Shown here: piece by piece, positions 1-7,900 of the stretch
How the letters are laid out: each line of letters opens with the position of its first letter
How positions within the stretch are numbered: position 1 is the first letter of the stretch
Origin: Pseudarthrobacter sp. GA104
GTDB lineage: Bacteria; Actinomycetota; Actinomycetes; Actinomycetales; Micrococcaceae
NCBI RefSeq assembly: GCF_009741265.1
Contig: NZ_WOWL01000001.1
Span: 3,782,001-3,846,000, forward strand
Direction: 5' to 3'
DNA: 64,000 nt
Notes under the pieces: model-generated
Seen by the model: only the letters and a program-made list of their open reading frames with translations
Database searches by the model: none
Told to the model about the DNA's origin: nothing
Position numbers and translations under genes: made by a program

Positions 1-382
1 TGCGCAGTGCCGCGAGGGGCGGGACGAACCGCATGACCGTGCCGGCGAGGCCGCAGTCAATCCTGGCCAGGGACGGGGCGGCGTCCGGGTTCAGCGGAAC
101 AACTTCCAGGTCGGGTCCGAAGGCTCCGTCCCCGGGCACCTCCGTAATGGTGGCCCCCAGCTGGCGAAGTGCTTCGATCATCAGCGCGGAGTCCCTGGAG
201 TGCAGCGGTGCGCGCAGGCGCGACGGTCCGTCAGCCAGGGCTGCAAGGACCAGGTACCTGTTGGTCAGCGACTTGGAACCGGGTACCGTGACGGTGGCAT
301 TGACGGGCCGGGACGCGAAGGGAGCGGCCCAGTGGGGGACAGGCGTGCCGGAATCATCCCGGACGGCGGCTGCTGCGGTCAT
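1..382 (-). CDS. aroA: 3-phosphoshikimate 1-carboxyvinyltransferase (EPSP synthase), N-terminal part
   Basis: The enzyme joins PEP to shikimate-3-phosphate in the shikimate pathway in the cytosol. Only about 127 N-terminal residues are in the window; the gene runs off the left edge. Visible are the family substrate-binding stretch PGSKSLTNR at residues 34-42 and GTVMRF further on, both typical of AroA. The ATG lies at 380-382. The gene reads away from doxX and sigR; aroA close to the SigR/SigH locus is a common actinobacterial arrangement. Assignment is firm from the motifs although the C-terminal half is not visible. Confidence 0.93.
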   Translation of the reverse strand, partial: MTAAAAVRDDSGTPVPHWAAPFASRPVNATVTVPGSKSLTNRYLVLAALADGPSRLRAPLHSRDSALMIEALRQLGATITEVPGDGAFGPDLEVVPLNPDAAPSLARIDCGLAGTVMRFVPPLAALR

Positions 383-388
383 TCGTTG

Positions 389-937
389 TTATGCCCCCGT
401 GGCCTGCTCCACCGCGCGGCGCACGGCTTTGTCCGCTTTGTGGAGTTTCTTGTTGGTGGTCTTCCTGGCATCCGCCGCGAGGTGGGACGCGCCCTTGCGT
501 GCATCCGCGGCCAGGTGCTCTGCCCGCCAGGCCAGGCCCGGCTTGCCGGCAGTATCCACTGACGCCAGCAGTGCGCCCCCGCTCAACGACAGGTTCTTGA
601 GGAGCTGGTTACGCCGGGTGTCGCGGCCTTCCTTGCTGCTGATGTCTGCGCTGCGCCATTCGACGAACGTGTTGAGCAGGGAAACCACGGTGAGCACAGT
701 GGCCGAAAGCCTGGAGAACTTGCCCAGCCCGAACAGCACGCCGGCACCAACCTGGGTTCCGCCGATGACGCGGGCCAGGGTCTTCTCGTCCGTTTTGAAG
801 GGCAGCGAGGCGGCCGCCTTGCGGAGCAGCGGCGAGAGCTGCTGCGCGGTGTCGTCAGCGTTCTTGAGCTTATCCATTCCAGCAAGGACAAAGCTGGAGG
901 CCAGCATGGGGCGGGCGAGCGTGCGGACAAAGGACAT
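389..937 (-). CDS. DoxX family membrane protein
   Basis: A 182-residue protein starting MSFVRTLARPMLASSF. It has the DoxX/SURF4-like pattern: an N-terminal helix with GMDKLKN, then hydrophobic segments around residues 60-80, 85-105 and 120-135. The last 45 residues are a charged, Ala/Lys-rich cytoplasmic tail. A good GGAGGAAATCC ribosome site precedes the ATG at 937, so the longer upstream ORF is not used. It reads toward aroA with a 6-bp gap, so the two are probably co-transcribed, and is divergent from sigR. DoxX proteins are linked to quinone or thiol redox in some bacteria; no precise function can be given here. Confidence 0.8.
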   Translation of the reverse strand: MSFVRTLARPMLASSFVLAGMDKLKNADDTAQQLSPLLRKAAASLPFKTDEKTLARVIGGTQVGAGVLFGLGKFSRLSATVLTVVSLLNTFVEWRSADISSKEGRDTRRNQLLKNLSLSGGALLASVDTAGKPGLAWRAEHLAADARKGASHLAADARKTTNKKLHKADKAVRRAVEQATGA

Positions 938-1003
938 GGATTTCCTCCCGGGTGGACGAACCGCGTCGAATGCGGCGGAGTCCGTCCTAGTCTTGCACTT
1001 TTG

Positions 1004-1030
1004 GGGAATATTTGCCGAGCGCGGGAGGTT
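1004..1030 (+). promoter_or_regulatory. SigR-type (ECF) promoter upstream of sigR
   Basis: GGGAAT at 1004-1009 and GTT at 1028-1030 are separated by exactly 18 bases. This is the arrangement known for SigR/SigH-dependent promoters (GGAAT-N18-GTT). Transcription would start near 1037. That implies positive autoregulation and a transcript including the in-frame extension of sigR upstream of 1275. Confidence 0.75.
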
Positions 1031-1260
1031 ATGGATGTCGGATCCGGGAACACCGGTCCGCAGGGAAGTCATGGGTGAAACCATGGAACAGATGGCCGGG
1101 CACGGATCGCCAGACGCCGGTCCCCGGCCGGACAAGCAGAGCGGAGTTGGGCCCTTGGCGCGCGTGTTGGACGGAATTGAAGCAGCAGGCCCGGTGGCAC
1201 TGGACACGTTTAAGTCGGAACCATCAGGGTACGGGCCGCCGCGTGCGCGGAGCCTGACAG

Positions 1261-1266
1261 TAGACT
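1261..1266 (+). promoter_or_regulatory. candidate housekeeping -10 for the short form of sigR
   Basis: TAGACT (TAnnnT) ends 8 bases before the ATG at 1275. It could give a nearly leaderless basal transcript of the short SigR form. No clear -35 is visible, so support is weak. Confidence 0.35.
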
Positions 1267-1274
1267 TGAGGGCA

Positions 1275-2048
1275 ATGAGCACCTTGGATCCGGCCGTTTC
1301 GGCCATGTACGAAGCTTCCCATGACGAAGCGAAGAGCAGCCTTGCCGCCGGAACAGAGGCTGCCGATTCCGCAGTTGTCCCGGTGGCCGGGCCTGCCGCG
1401 GAAACGGGCGGGGACCTGGTGGATGTTTCCACTGAATCTGTGGAAGAACGCAGGCTGAGGTTCGAGCGCGATGCGATGCAGTATGTCGACCAGCTGTATT
1501 CGGCGGCGATGCGCATGGCCCGGAACCCGTCAGATGCCGAGGACCTCGTCCAGGAGGCCTACACCAAGGCTTTCTCCGCGTTCCACCAGTACAAGCCCGG
1601 AACCAACCTCAAGGCCTGGCTCTACCGCATCCTGACCAACACGTACATCAATCTGTACCGCAAACGGCAGCGGGAGCCGCTCCAGTCCAACTCGGACACC
1701 ATCGAGGACTGGCAGTTGGCGAGGGCTGAGTCCCACACCTCCAGCGGTCTCCGGTCCGCCGAGGCCGAAGCGCTGGACCACCTCCCGGATTCCGACGTGA
1801 AAAGGGCGCTCCAGGACATTCCCGAGGAATTCCGCCTTGCGGTCTACTTCGCCGATGTCGAAGGGTTCGCCTACAAGGAAATTTCAGACATCATGAACAC
1901 GCCCATCGGCACGGTGATGTCCCGGCTCCACCGCGGCCGGAGAATGTTGCGGGACATGCTGGGGGAGTACGCCGCAGAGCGCGGATTCAAGACAGCCGCC
2001 GAATCACCGGACGCGGCAGGAAGCACACAACAGGAGAGCAGGAAATGA
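1275..2048 (+). CDS. sigR: RNA polymerase sigma factor SigR (ECF, SigH/SigR group)
   Basis: Redox-responsive ECF sigma factor that directs RNA polymerase to thiol-stress genes and is held inactive by RsrA. Region 2 is seen as FERDAMQYVDQLYSAAMRM followed by DAEDLVQEAYTKAF and WLYRILTNTYIN. Region 4 ends in EISDIMNTPIGTVMSRLHRGRR. The sequence is close to Streptomyces SigR and mycobacterial SigH. The start is uncertain: ATG 1275 gives 257 residues. An in-frame extension continues upstream to ATG 1071 (325 residues), downstream of the SigR-type promoter at 1004-1030, so two isoforms are possible. The stop overlaps rsrA by 4 bases (ATGA), indicating coupled translation. Confidence 0.93.
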   Translation: MSTLDPAVSAMYEASHDEAKSSLAAGTEAADSAVVPVAGPAAETGGDLVDVSTESVEERRLRFERDAMQYVDQLYSAAMRMARNPSDAEDLVQEAYTKAFSAFHQYKPGTNLKAWLYRILTNTYINLYRKRQREPLQSNSDTIEDWQLARAESHTSSGLRSAEAEALDHLPDSDVKRALQDIPEEFRLAVYFADVEGFAYKEISDIMNTPIGTVMSRLHRGRRMLRDMLGEYAAERGFKTAAESPDAAGSTQQESRK

Positions 2049-2305
2049 GCGACTGCCAGGGATTGGGCGATTGCGATGACACCCGGATGCAACGGATCTA
2101 CGAGTACCTCGACGGTGCTTTGACCCGCGAGGACATCACCGAAATCAAGAACCACCTTGATGATTGCCCGGAATGCACGGAGCAGTACGACCTCGAATGC
2201 GTGATCCGCAACATGGTTAAGCGCTCCTGCACCGAGGCTGCCCCGGAAAACCTGAAGAACGCCATTCTTGACCGGATCCACACGATCCGGCCGGTAGACG
2301 CGTAG
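2045..2305 (+). CDS. rsrA: zinc-binding redox anti-sigma factor RsrA
   Basis: An 86-residue ZAS-family anti-sigma factor that binds SigR while reduced and zinc-bound and releases it on disulfide formation. It shows His37, Cys41 and Cys44 (HLDDCPEC), the ZAS signature, with further cysteines at 4, 10, 52 and 62. These match the RsrA pattern of an N-terminal Cys, HxxxCxxC and a C-terminal Cys. The ATG overlaps the sigR stop. It is followed by a strong terminator at 2339. Confidence 0.93.
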   Translation: MSDCQGLGDCDDTRMQRIYEYLDGALTREDITEIKNHLDDCPECTEQYDLECVIRNMVKRSCTEAAPENLKNAILDRIHTIRPVDA

Positions 2306-2338
2306 GGCGGCCGCACAGCCGCCGCTGACAACAGCAAA

Positions 2339-2370
2339 GGACCCCGGAAGCCATGTGGCTTCCGGGGTCC
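2339..2370 (+). terminator. terminator of the sigR-rsrA operon
   Basis: A perfect 14-bp stem (2339-2352 with 2357-2370, core CCCCGGAAGCC) and a 4-base loop. A short T-rich stretch (ttcgctt) follows. It sits between rsrA and the convergent bL37 gene and could act in both directions. Confidence 0.85.
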
Positions 2371-2400
2371 TTCGCTTGAACCGTATTTCCTGGCATGTGC

Positions 2401-2475
2401 CTAGGTGTTGGGGCGCTTCCCGTGGTTCGCGCCGCCACGCTTACGGTCACGACGCTTGCGTGCACGCTTGCTCAT
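2401..2475 (-). CDS. 50S ribosomal protein bL37 (24 residues)
   Basis: A very small basic protein, MSKRARKRRDRKRGG then ANHGKRPNT. This is the actinobacterial ribosomal protein bL37, previously named for an AURKAIP1/COX24 domain, which binds the large subunit in mycobacteria. An ideal AAGGAGG ribosome site lies upstream of the ATG at 2475. It is too short for routine ORF calling but the sequence is characteristic. Confidence 0.88.
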   Translation of the reverse strand: MSKRARKRRDRKRGGANHGKRPNT

Positions 2476-2601
2476 AGCTGGCCTCCTTCTTACTGTTGGT
2501 ACTCAAAAGAGCTGCCCTCAAGTCTCGCACATCAAGTAGCTGCCCGCGAACCAGGGACGGCCGCGTGACCTGCGCTTTGTCAGCTGTAAGGGCGTACAGG
2601 C

Positions 2602-3213
2602 CTAGGGTCTGAGCGAGTTGCGGATCGAGATGCCGGCCTGTTCGAGGACGGTCCTGACTGTTTCCAGTGCCAGGGGGCTGAGCGGCTGCCTGCCTGCGTG
2701 CAGCCGCAGTTCCGCCCTGAGATCGTCCCGGAACCGCTGGAGCATCATTTCCGCTTCCTTCAGGGAGCGCTGGCTTTCCGGGGGCAACCTGCCGGGGACC
2801 TTGAATTCCGTCGACAGCGCGGTGGCCCGCGCGGCCTCCGCCGTGGCGGCAAGATCCGCGCGCAGGCCCCGCATGTTGCTGCGGATGTCCTCGCGGAGGT
2901 TGTCGGCCAGGCGCCGGACGGAGGCGGAGATTTGGCTCTCCACCCCGGCCAGTTCGTCACGGCGCCGGTTCAGCTCAGCCAGTCCGGAAGCGGTGATGCG
3001 GTAGTTTGTCCGGCGCCCGGCGGATTCCGTGGCCACCAGACCCTCCTCCTCAAGTTTTCCCAGCCGCGGGTAAATGGTTCCGGCGCTGGGGGAGTAGGTG
3101 CCACCAAACCGTTCCTTGAGTTCCTTGATGAGCTCGTAGCCGTGTTTGGGACCTGACTCAAGCAGTGCCAGCAGGTAAAGGCGAAGCGCGCCGTGGGCGA
3201 ATACCGGGGCCAT
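2602..3213 (-). CDS. PadR family transcriptional regulator
   Basis: A 203-residue DNA-binding repressor. The N-terminal winged helix (residues 8-85) carries LYLLALLESGPKHGYELIKEL, then GTIYPRLGKLEEEGLV and the wing GRRTNYRIT, all diagnostic for PadR. The C-terminal 110 residues are helical and charged, longer than in small PadR proteins, and probably dimerise. Its ATG shares one base with the DUF4097 stop (TAATG), so the two form an operon. The operator pair at 4056-4120 suggests it represses its own operon. Confidence 0.9.
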   Translation of the reverse strand: MAPVFAHGALRLYLLALLESGPKHGYELIKELKERFGGTYSPSAGTIYPRLGKLEEEGLVATESAGRRTNYRITASGLAELNRRRDELAGVESQISASVRRLADNLREDIRSNMRGLRADLAATAEAARATALSTEFKVPGRLPPESQRSLKEAEMMLQRFRDDLRAELRLHAGRQPLSPLALETVRTVLEQAGISIRNSLRP

Positions 3214-4040
3214 TAGGAGCCGGCTTCTGCATTTTCAACCGCCGGGCCGTGGAAGATGGAGGTTTTGCCGGACACCGTGTTCGTCCGCACCAGCATGAGC
3301 TGTCCGTCCGGGCCCGCAATGGTTTCCACCTTGCCGCCGACCACCGTGTACCGCTGGTCTCCGATCACCACCGCACCGCTGGCAGACTTGGCCACGATGT
3401 CCACGCCGACGTCATGGGGCAGGCGGATGGTGAGGTCTCCGGACACCGAGTTGGCCCCGAAATCGTGCGTGAAGCCCAGGAGGTCAAAGCTCATGTCCCC
3501 GCTGACGGTGTTGGCGCGGATATTGCTCAGGTGCCCGGATGCGGTCACTTCGCCGGAGACGCTCTTGGCGGTGAGGACACCGGTGTGGTTCCGGGCGGAG
3601 ACTTCTCCGCTGATGGTGCTGATATGCAGTTCACCCTCGGTACCGTCCGCCATGACCGAGCCGGAAACCGTGTTCAGGCGGGTCTGCCCTTTGATGCCGG
3701 ACACCAGCCCGTCACCGCTGACTGTTCCCGCCTCCACGCGGACGTGGGCAGGAACGGCAATACTGATGACGGCTGAATTCTCGCTGTTGTGGCTGACGGT
3801 CCCCATCAGGTTCTTGAACCAGCCCTGGGGTCCGTGCAACTGGTGGCGGACCTCCAGCCGGCCATCGCTGAGGGATACCGCCACCGGGTCTCCCTGGACG
3901 TCCGCGATCTCGATCCGGGCTACGGGTTCCTCGTGCGTGACTACGTCGAAGCGGCCCTGGACCATGCCCAGCTTCAGGGACGCCACGCCGTCGACGTCGA
4001 TGGTCTGCGGGCTGGTGACAGTCCATTCTTGATCAGTCAC
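3213..4040 (-). CDS. DUF4097 family beta-strand repeat protein
   Basis: A 275-residue protein made almost wholly of short beta-repeat units with recurring VSGDL, VSGEV and TVSGD steps, the DUF4097 beta-solenoid signature. No signal peptide or membrane segment is visible, so it may be cytoplasmic or surface-associated by another route. Start chosen as GTG 4040 because GGAGGA lies 4 bases upstream; a TTG at 4052 is less likely. It is the first gene of the operon with padR. PadR-DUF4097 pairs are common in actinobacteria but the molecular function is unknown. Confidence 0.82.
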   Translation of the reverse strand: MTDQEWTVTSPQTIDVDGVASLKLGMVQGRFDVVTHEEPVARIEIADVQGDPVAVSLSDGRLEVRHQLHGPQGWFKNLMGTVSHNSENSAVISIAVPAHVRVEAGTVSGDGLVSGIKGQTRLNTVSGSVMADGTEGELHISTISGEVSARNHTGVLTAKSVSGEVTASGHLSNIRANTVSGDMSFDLLGFTHDFGANSVSGDLTIRLPHDVGVDIVAKSASGAVVIGDQRYTVVGGKVETIAGPDGQLMLVRTNTVSGKTSIFHGPAVENAEAGS

Positions 4041-4055
4041 GGGGTCCTCCAAAAG

Positions 4056-4120
4056 GCGATATATCGTGTTGACCCTTCCAAGCTACCCGCCCATGGAAAC
4101 AGCGTCAAGATATATCGCGA
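4056..4120 (-). promoter_or_regulatory. autoregulated promoter flanked by two GATATATC operators
   Basis: On the minus strand, TTGACG (4103-4108), a 17-bp spacer and TAGCTT (4080-4085) form a sigma-70-type promoter for the DUF4097-padR operon. GATATATC elements flank it at 4109-4116 (just upstream of -35) and 4058-4065 (just downstream of the start site). They are centred 51 bp apart, about five helical turns, and their extended flanks are inverted. The inference is PadR binding and autorepression. Confidence 0.6.
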
Positions 4121-4127
4121 ATCGGGC

Positions 4128-4727
4128 CTACTCCGGGACGTCCATGCCGAGCCACTGGAACCAGCCCCGGTGAAGAACCAGCCATGCCATCAGTCCGTAA
4201 CCTGCCTGCCCCGGAGTTCCCCCGTTGGCTGCCAGGTCCTGGCGCCACTGTTCGTGGTTCAGGAGAGGGGAGAAGGTGTCAACGTACAGGTGCTTGCGCC
4301 GTGTTGTGACGTCGGCGAAGGCCGTGTTCAGCTCATCCAGGCGCCTGTTCCGGTTCGGGTCCAGTGTGGGGGGCGGCCCCACGACGAAGACCTCGATCCG
4401 GTTCTGCGACGCCGAATCCAGGATGTTGGCCAGGTTGAGCCTGCTGCGCGCCGTGGAGAGCCCAAACTCGATGTCACGCCCGGAAAGTCCGATGACCAGC
4501 CTGTTTTCGGCGTGGTCGCTGAACCGGCGGCCGGCTTCCTCGAGCCACCGCGCGGCCAGGCCTTCCGTGCCTTCCTGCGGGCATGGGAGGGCGTAGCTTT
4601 CCAGGAGCATGCTGTCCCGGGGCGTGCGGGCGAGGACGCGTCCCAGCCAGCCGAGCGCCCGGGGATCACCCAGTCCGGCCAGCAGTTCATCTCCTACAGC
4701 TGCAATGCGCAGCTTCCTGTCTTCCAC
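4128..4727 (-). CDS. SGNH/GDSL-type hydrolase-like protein
   Basis: A 199-residue protein beginning (GTG start at 4727, with AGAGGA upstream) MEDRKLRIAAVGDELLAGLGDPRALGW. The GDELLAGLGD block replaces the classic GDSL motif. A later block, VVGPPPTLD, resembles SGNH block III (GxND region). The C-terminal DTFSPLL then NHEQWRQDLAANGGTPGQAGY resembles the Asp-x-x-His block. The usual nucleophile Ser is therefore not obvious (GDE rather than GDS), so activity is uncertain. The gene lies between the PadR operon and kgd. The 190 bases between it and kgd hold the kgd terminator. Confidence 0.65.
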   Translation of the reverse strand: MEDRKLRIAAVGDELLAGLGDPRALGWLGRVLARTPRDSMLLESYALPCPQEGTEGLAARWLEEAGRRFSDHAENRLVIGLSGRDIEFGLSTARSRLNLANILDSASQNRIEVFVVGPPPTLDPNRNRRLDELNTAFADVTTRRKHLYVDTFSPLLNHEQWRQDLAANGGTPGQAGYGLMAWLVLHRGWFQWLGMDVPE

Positions 4728-4866
4728 ACGTTCCTCTTTACGTCAGTGCCTTGCCGCTGCAACCGTGGATTCAACTGCCGGCCACGGAGCGGCGCCTGTG
4801 CATTCGTTGGGGCTGTCCATCTCGCGCCGTGCGTTTCATCGGCGCTGTGCACTCCATTAAACAGAA

Positions 4867-4908
4867 CTGCCCGGCCGGAGTCTGGGATTTCGACGTCCGG
4901 CCGGGCAG
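4867..4908 (-). terminator. terminator downstream of kgd
   Basis: A perfect 13-bp GC-rich stem (4867-4879 with 4896-4908, core CTGCCCGGCCGG) with a 16-base loop. A T-rich stretch (ttctgttt on the minus strand) follows. It sits 10 bases past the kgd stop. Confidence 0.75.
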
Positions 4909-4918
4909 CCTTACTGCT

Positions 4919-7900
4919 TTACTTCCGTGCAAATGCCTGCTTCAGGAGGACGTCCTGCTCAGCGGCGTGCCGCTTCATGGACCCTGCAGCGGTGGATGCC
5001 GAGGCCGGGCGGGAGACCAGCCGGATGCGGCGATCGAGGGCGTCCGGCAGGTTCAGGCCGATGAATGGCCACGGCCCCTGGTTGGCGGGCTCATCCTGGG
5101 CCCAGACCACCTCGGCGTTCGGGTACTTGGCCAGCTCCTTTGCGATCTCCTCGTGCGGCAGCGGGTAGAGCTGCTCCACGCGGACAATCGCGGTGGTCTT
5201 GTCACCGGTCTTTTGCCGCGTGGACAGGAGGTCGTAGTACAGGCGGCCGGAGACCAGGAGCACGCGTTCGACGGCGCCTCCCGCCAGCTGCTCGTGCTCG
5301 CCGATCACAGGGCGGAAGCTGCCGGTGGTGAAGTCCTCCACCGAGGATGCGGCCGCCTTGAGGCGCAGCAGCTGCTTGGGCGTGAAGATGATGAGCGGCT
5401 TCCGCGGACGGCTGTAGGCCTGGCGGCGCAGCAGGTGGAAGTGCGAGGCGGCCGTGGTGGGGTTGGCCACGATCATGTTCTCTTCGGCGCACAGCTGCAG
5501 GAACCGCTCGATCCTTGCGGAGGAATGGTCCGGTCCCTGGCCTTCGTAGCCGTGGGGCAGCATCAGTACCAGCGAGGAGCGCTGGCCCCACTTCTGCTCA
5601 GCGGAGGAGATGAACTCGTCGATGATGGTCTGCGCGCCGTTGACGAAGTCGCCGAACTGCGCTTCCCAAAGGACCAGCGCGTCAGGCCGTTCAACGGAGT
5701 AGCCGTATTCGAAGCCCATGGCCGCGTATTCGGAGAGCAGGGAGTCGTAGATCCACAGCTTCGCCTGGTCGTCGGAGAGATGGCCCAGTGGCAGCCATTC
5801 CTTGCCGTTGGCGCGGTCGTGGAAGACGGCGTGGCGCTGCACGAACGTGCCGCGGCGGGAGTCCTGGCCGGCAAGGCGTACGGGGACGCCTTCCATGATC
5901 AGCGAGCCGAAGGCCGCGATTTCACCGAAGCCCCAGTCGATGCCGCCTTCACGGGACATCTGTTCACGCTTCTCGAGCAGCTGCTTGAGCTTGGCGTGGA
6001 CGGTAAAGCCCTCGGGGACCTCCACATGGGCCTTGCCGATCCGGGCCAGGGTCTCGGCGGAGATTGCCGTGGAGGCAGGGGCATTGACGCCGGAGTCCGA
6101 CTGCTGGGAGATGGGACGCTCGATGTCCGAGACGGCGGCAGTATCCGCCGTCACGATCGGGATGGGGGAGGTCTGCGCCGCGTGGGTTTCGGCAAAGACG
6201 CGTTCCAGGCGCTCCTGGTAATCGCGGAGCAGCTGTTCGGCCTCTTCCTCGGTGATGTCGCCACGGCCGATGAGGGACTCGGTGTACAGCTTGCGGACTG
6301 AGCGCTTGGCCTCGATCAGGTTGTACATCAGCGGCTGCGTCATCGAGGGGTCATCGCCCTCATTGTGCCCGCGGCGGCGGTAGCAGACCATGTCGATGAC
6401 AACGTCCTTGTGGAACCGCTGGCGGAACTCGTAGGCGAGCTGTCCGATGCGGACCACGGCTTCGGGGTCGTCGCCGTTCACGTGGAACACCGGTGCCTGG
6501 ATCATCTTGGCAACGTCCGTGGAGTACGTGGACGAGCGGGATGACGAGGGGGCCGTGGTGAAGCCCACCTGGTTGTTGACCACAACGTGGATGGTGCCGC
6601 CGGTGCGGTAGCCACGGAGCTGGGACAGGTTGAGTGTTTCGGCAACCACGCCCTGGCCGGCGAAGGCGGCGTCGCCGTGGACCATGATGGGCAGGACCGG
6701 GAAGGACTCACCCTGGTCCAGCCGGTCCTGCTTGGCGCGGACGATGCCTTCGAGGACGGGGTCCACGGCTTCCAAGTGGGAGGGGTTGGCGGCCAGGTAG
6801 ACCTTGGTTTCCTTGCCGTTGTCCGAGGTGAACGTCCCCTCGGTGCCAAGGTGGTACTTTACGTCGCCGGATCCCTGCACGGAGCGCGGGTCCTGGGTGC
6901 CTTCGAACTCCCGGAAGACCTGCGCGTAGGTCTTGCCGGCGATGTTGGTGAGCACGTTGAGGCGGCCGCGGTGGGCCATGCCGATGGCAACCTCGTCCAG
7001 GCCGTCGTCGGCCGCGTTGGACATGATGGCGTCCAGCAGCGGGATCAGCGATTCGCCGCCCTCGAGGGAGAATCGCTTCTGGCCTACGAACTTGGTCTGG
7101 AGGAAGGTTTCGAAGGCCTCGGCTGCGTTCAGCTTGGAAACGATGCGCAGCTGCTCTTCGCGGCTGGGCTTCGAGTAGGGGTGCTCCAGCTGGTCCTGGA
7201 ACCACTTGCGCTCGGCAGGCTCCTGGATGTGCATGTACTCGATGCCCGTGGTGCGGCAGTATGCATCGCGCAGGACACCCAGGATGTCGCGGAACTTGAG
7301 CATGGGCTTGCCGCCGAAGCCGCCCGTGGGCCATTCGCGGTCCAGGTCCCAAAGTGTCAGGCCATAGGTGAGGACGTCGAGGTCGGGGTGCTTGCGCTGG
7401 ACGTACTCCAGCGGATCGGTGTCCGCCATCAGGTGTCCGCGGACGCGGTAGGAGTGGATCAGCTGCTGGATCCGGGCCACCTTGTTGATTTCGTCGGCCG
7501 GGTCCACCTGCTTGTCGGCGCTCCAGCGCACGGGCTCGTAGGGGATGCGGAGGGACTCGAAGATTTCGTCGTAGAAGTCCTGCGCACCCAGCAGCAGCTG
7601 GTGGACCAGCTTCAGGAACTCGCCGCTGCCGGCACCCTGGATTACCCGGTGGTCGTAAGTGGACGTCAGCGTGAGGACCTTGCTGATCGCGTTATGGGCG
7701 ATGATCTTTTCGCTGGCACCCTGGAACTCCGCAGGGTAGTCGAGGGCGCCGACGCCGATGATGGCGGCCTGGCCCTTTGACAGGCGGGGCACCGAGTGGA
7801 CGGTGCCAATGCCGCCGGGGTTGGTCAGCGACACCGTAGTGCCCTGGTGGTCCTCCGCGGTCAGCTTGCCGTTGCGGGCACGCTTGATGAGGTCCTCGTA

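Noticed and set aside
33..1034. Plus-strand ORF extending sigR far upstream to position 33
   Set aside because: It is antisense to aroA and doxX. The real sigR start is at 1275 or, for a long form, about 1071, downstream of the SigR promoter.
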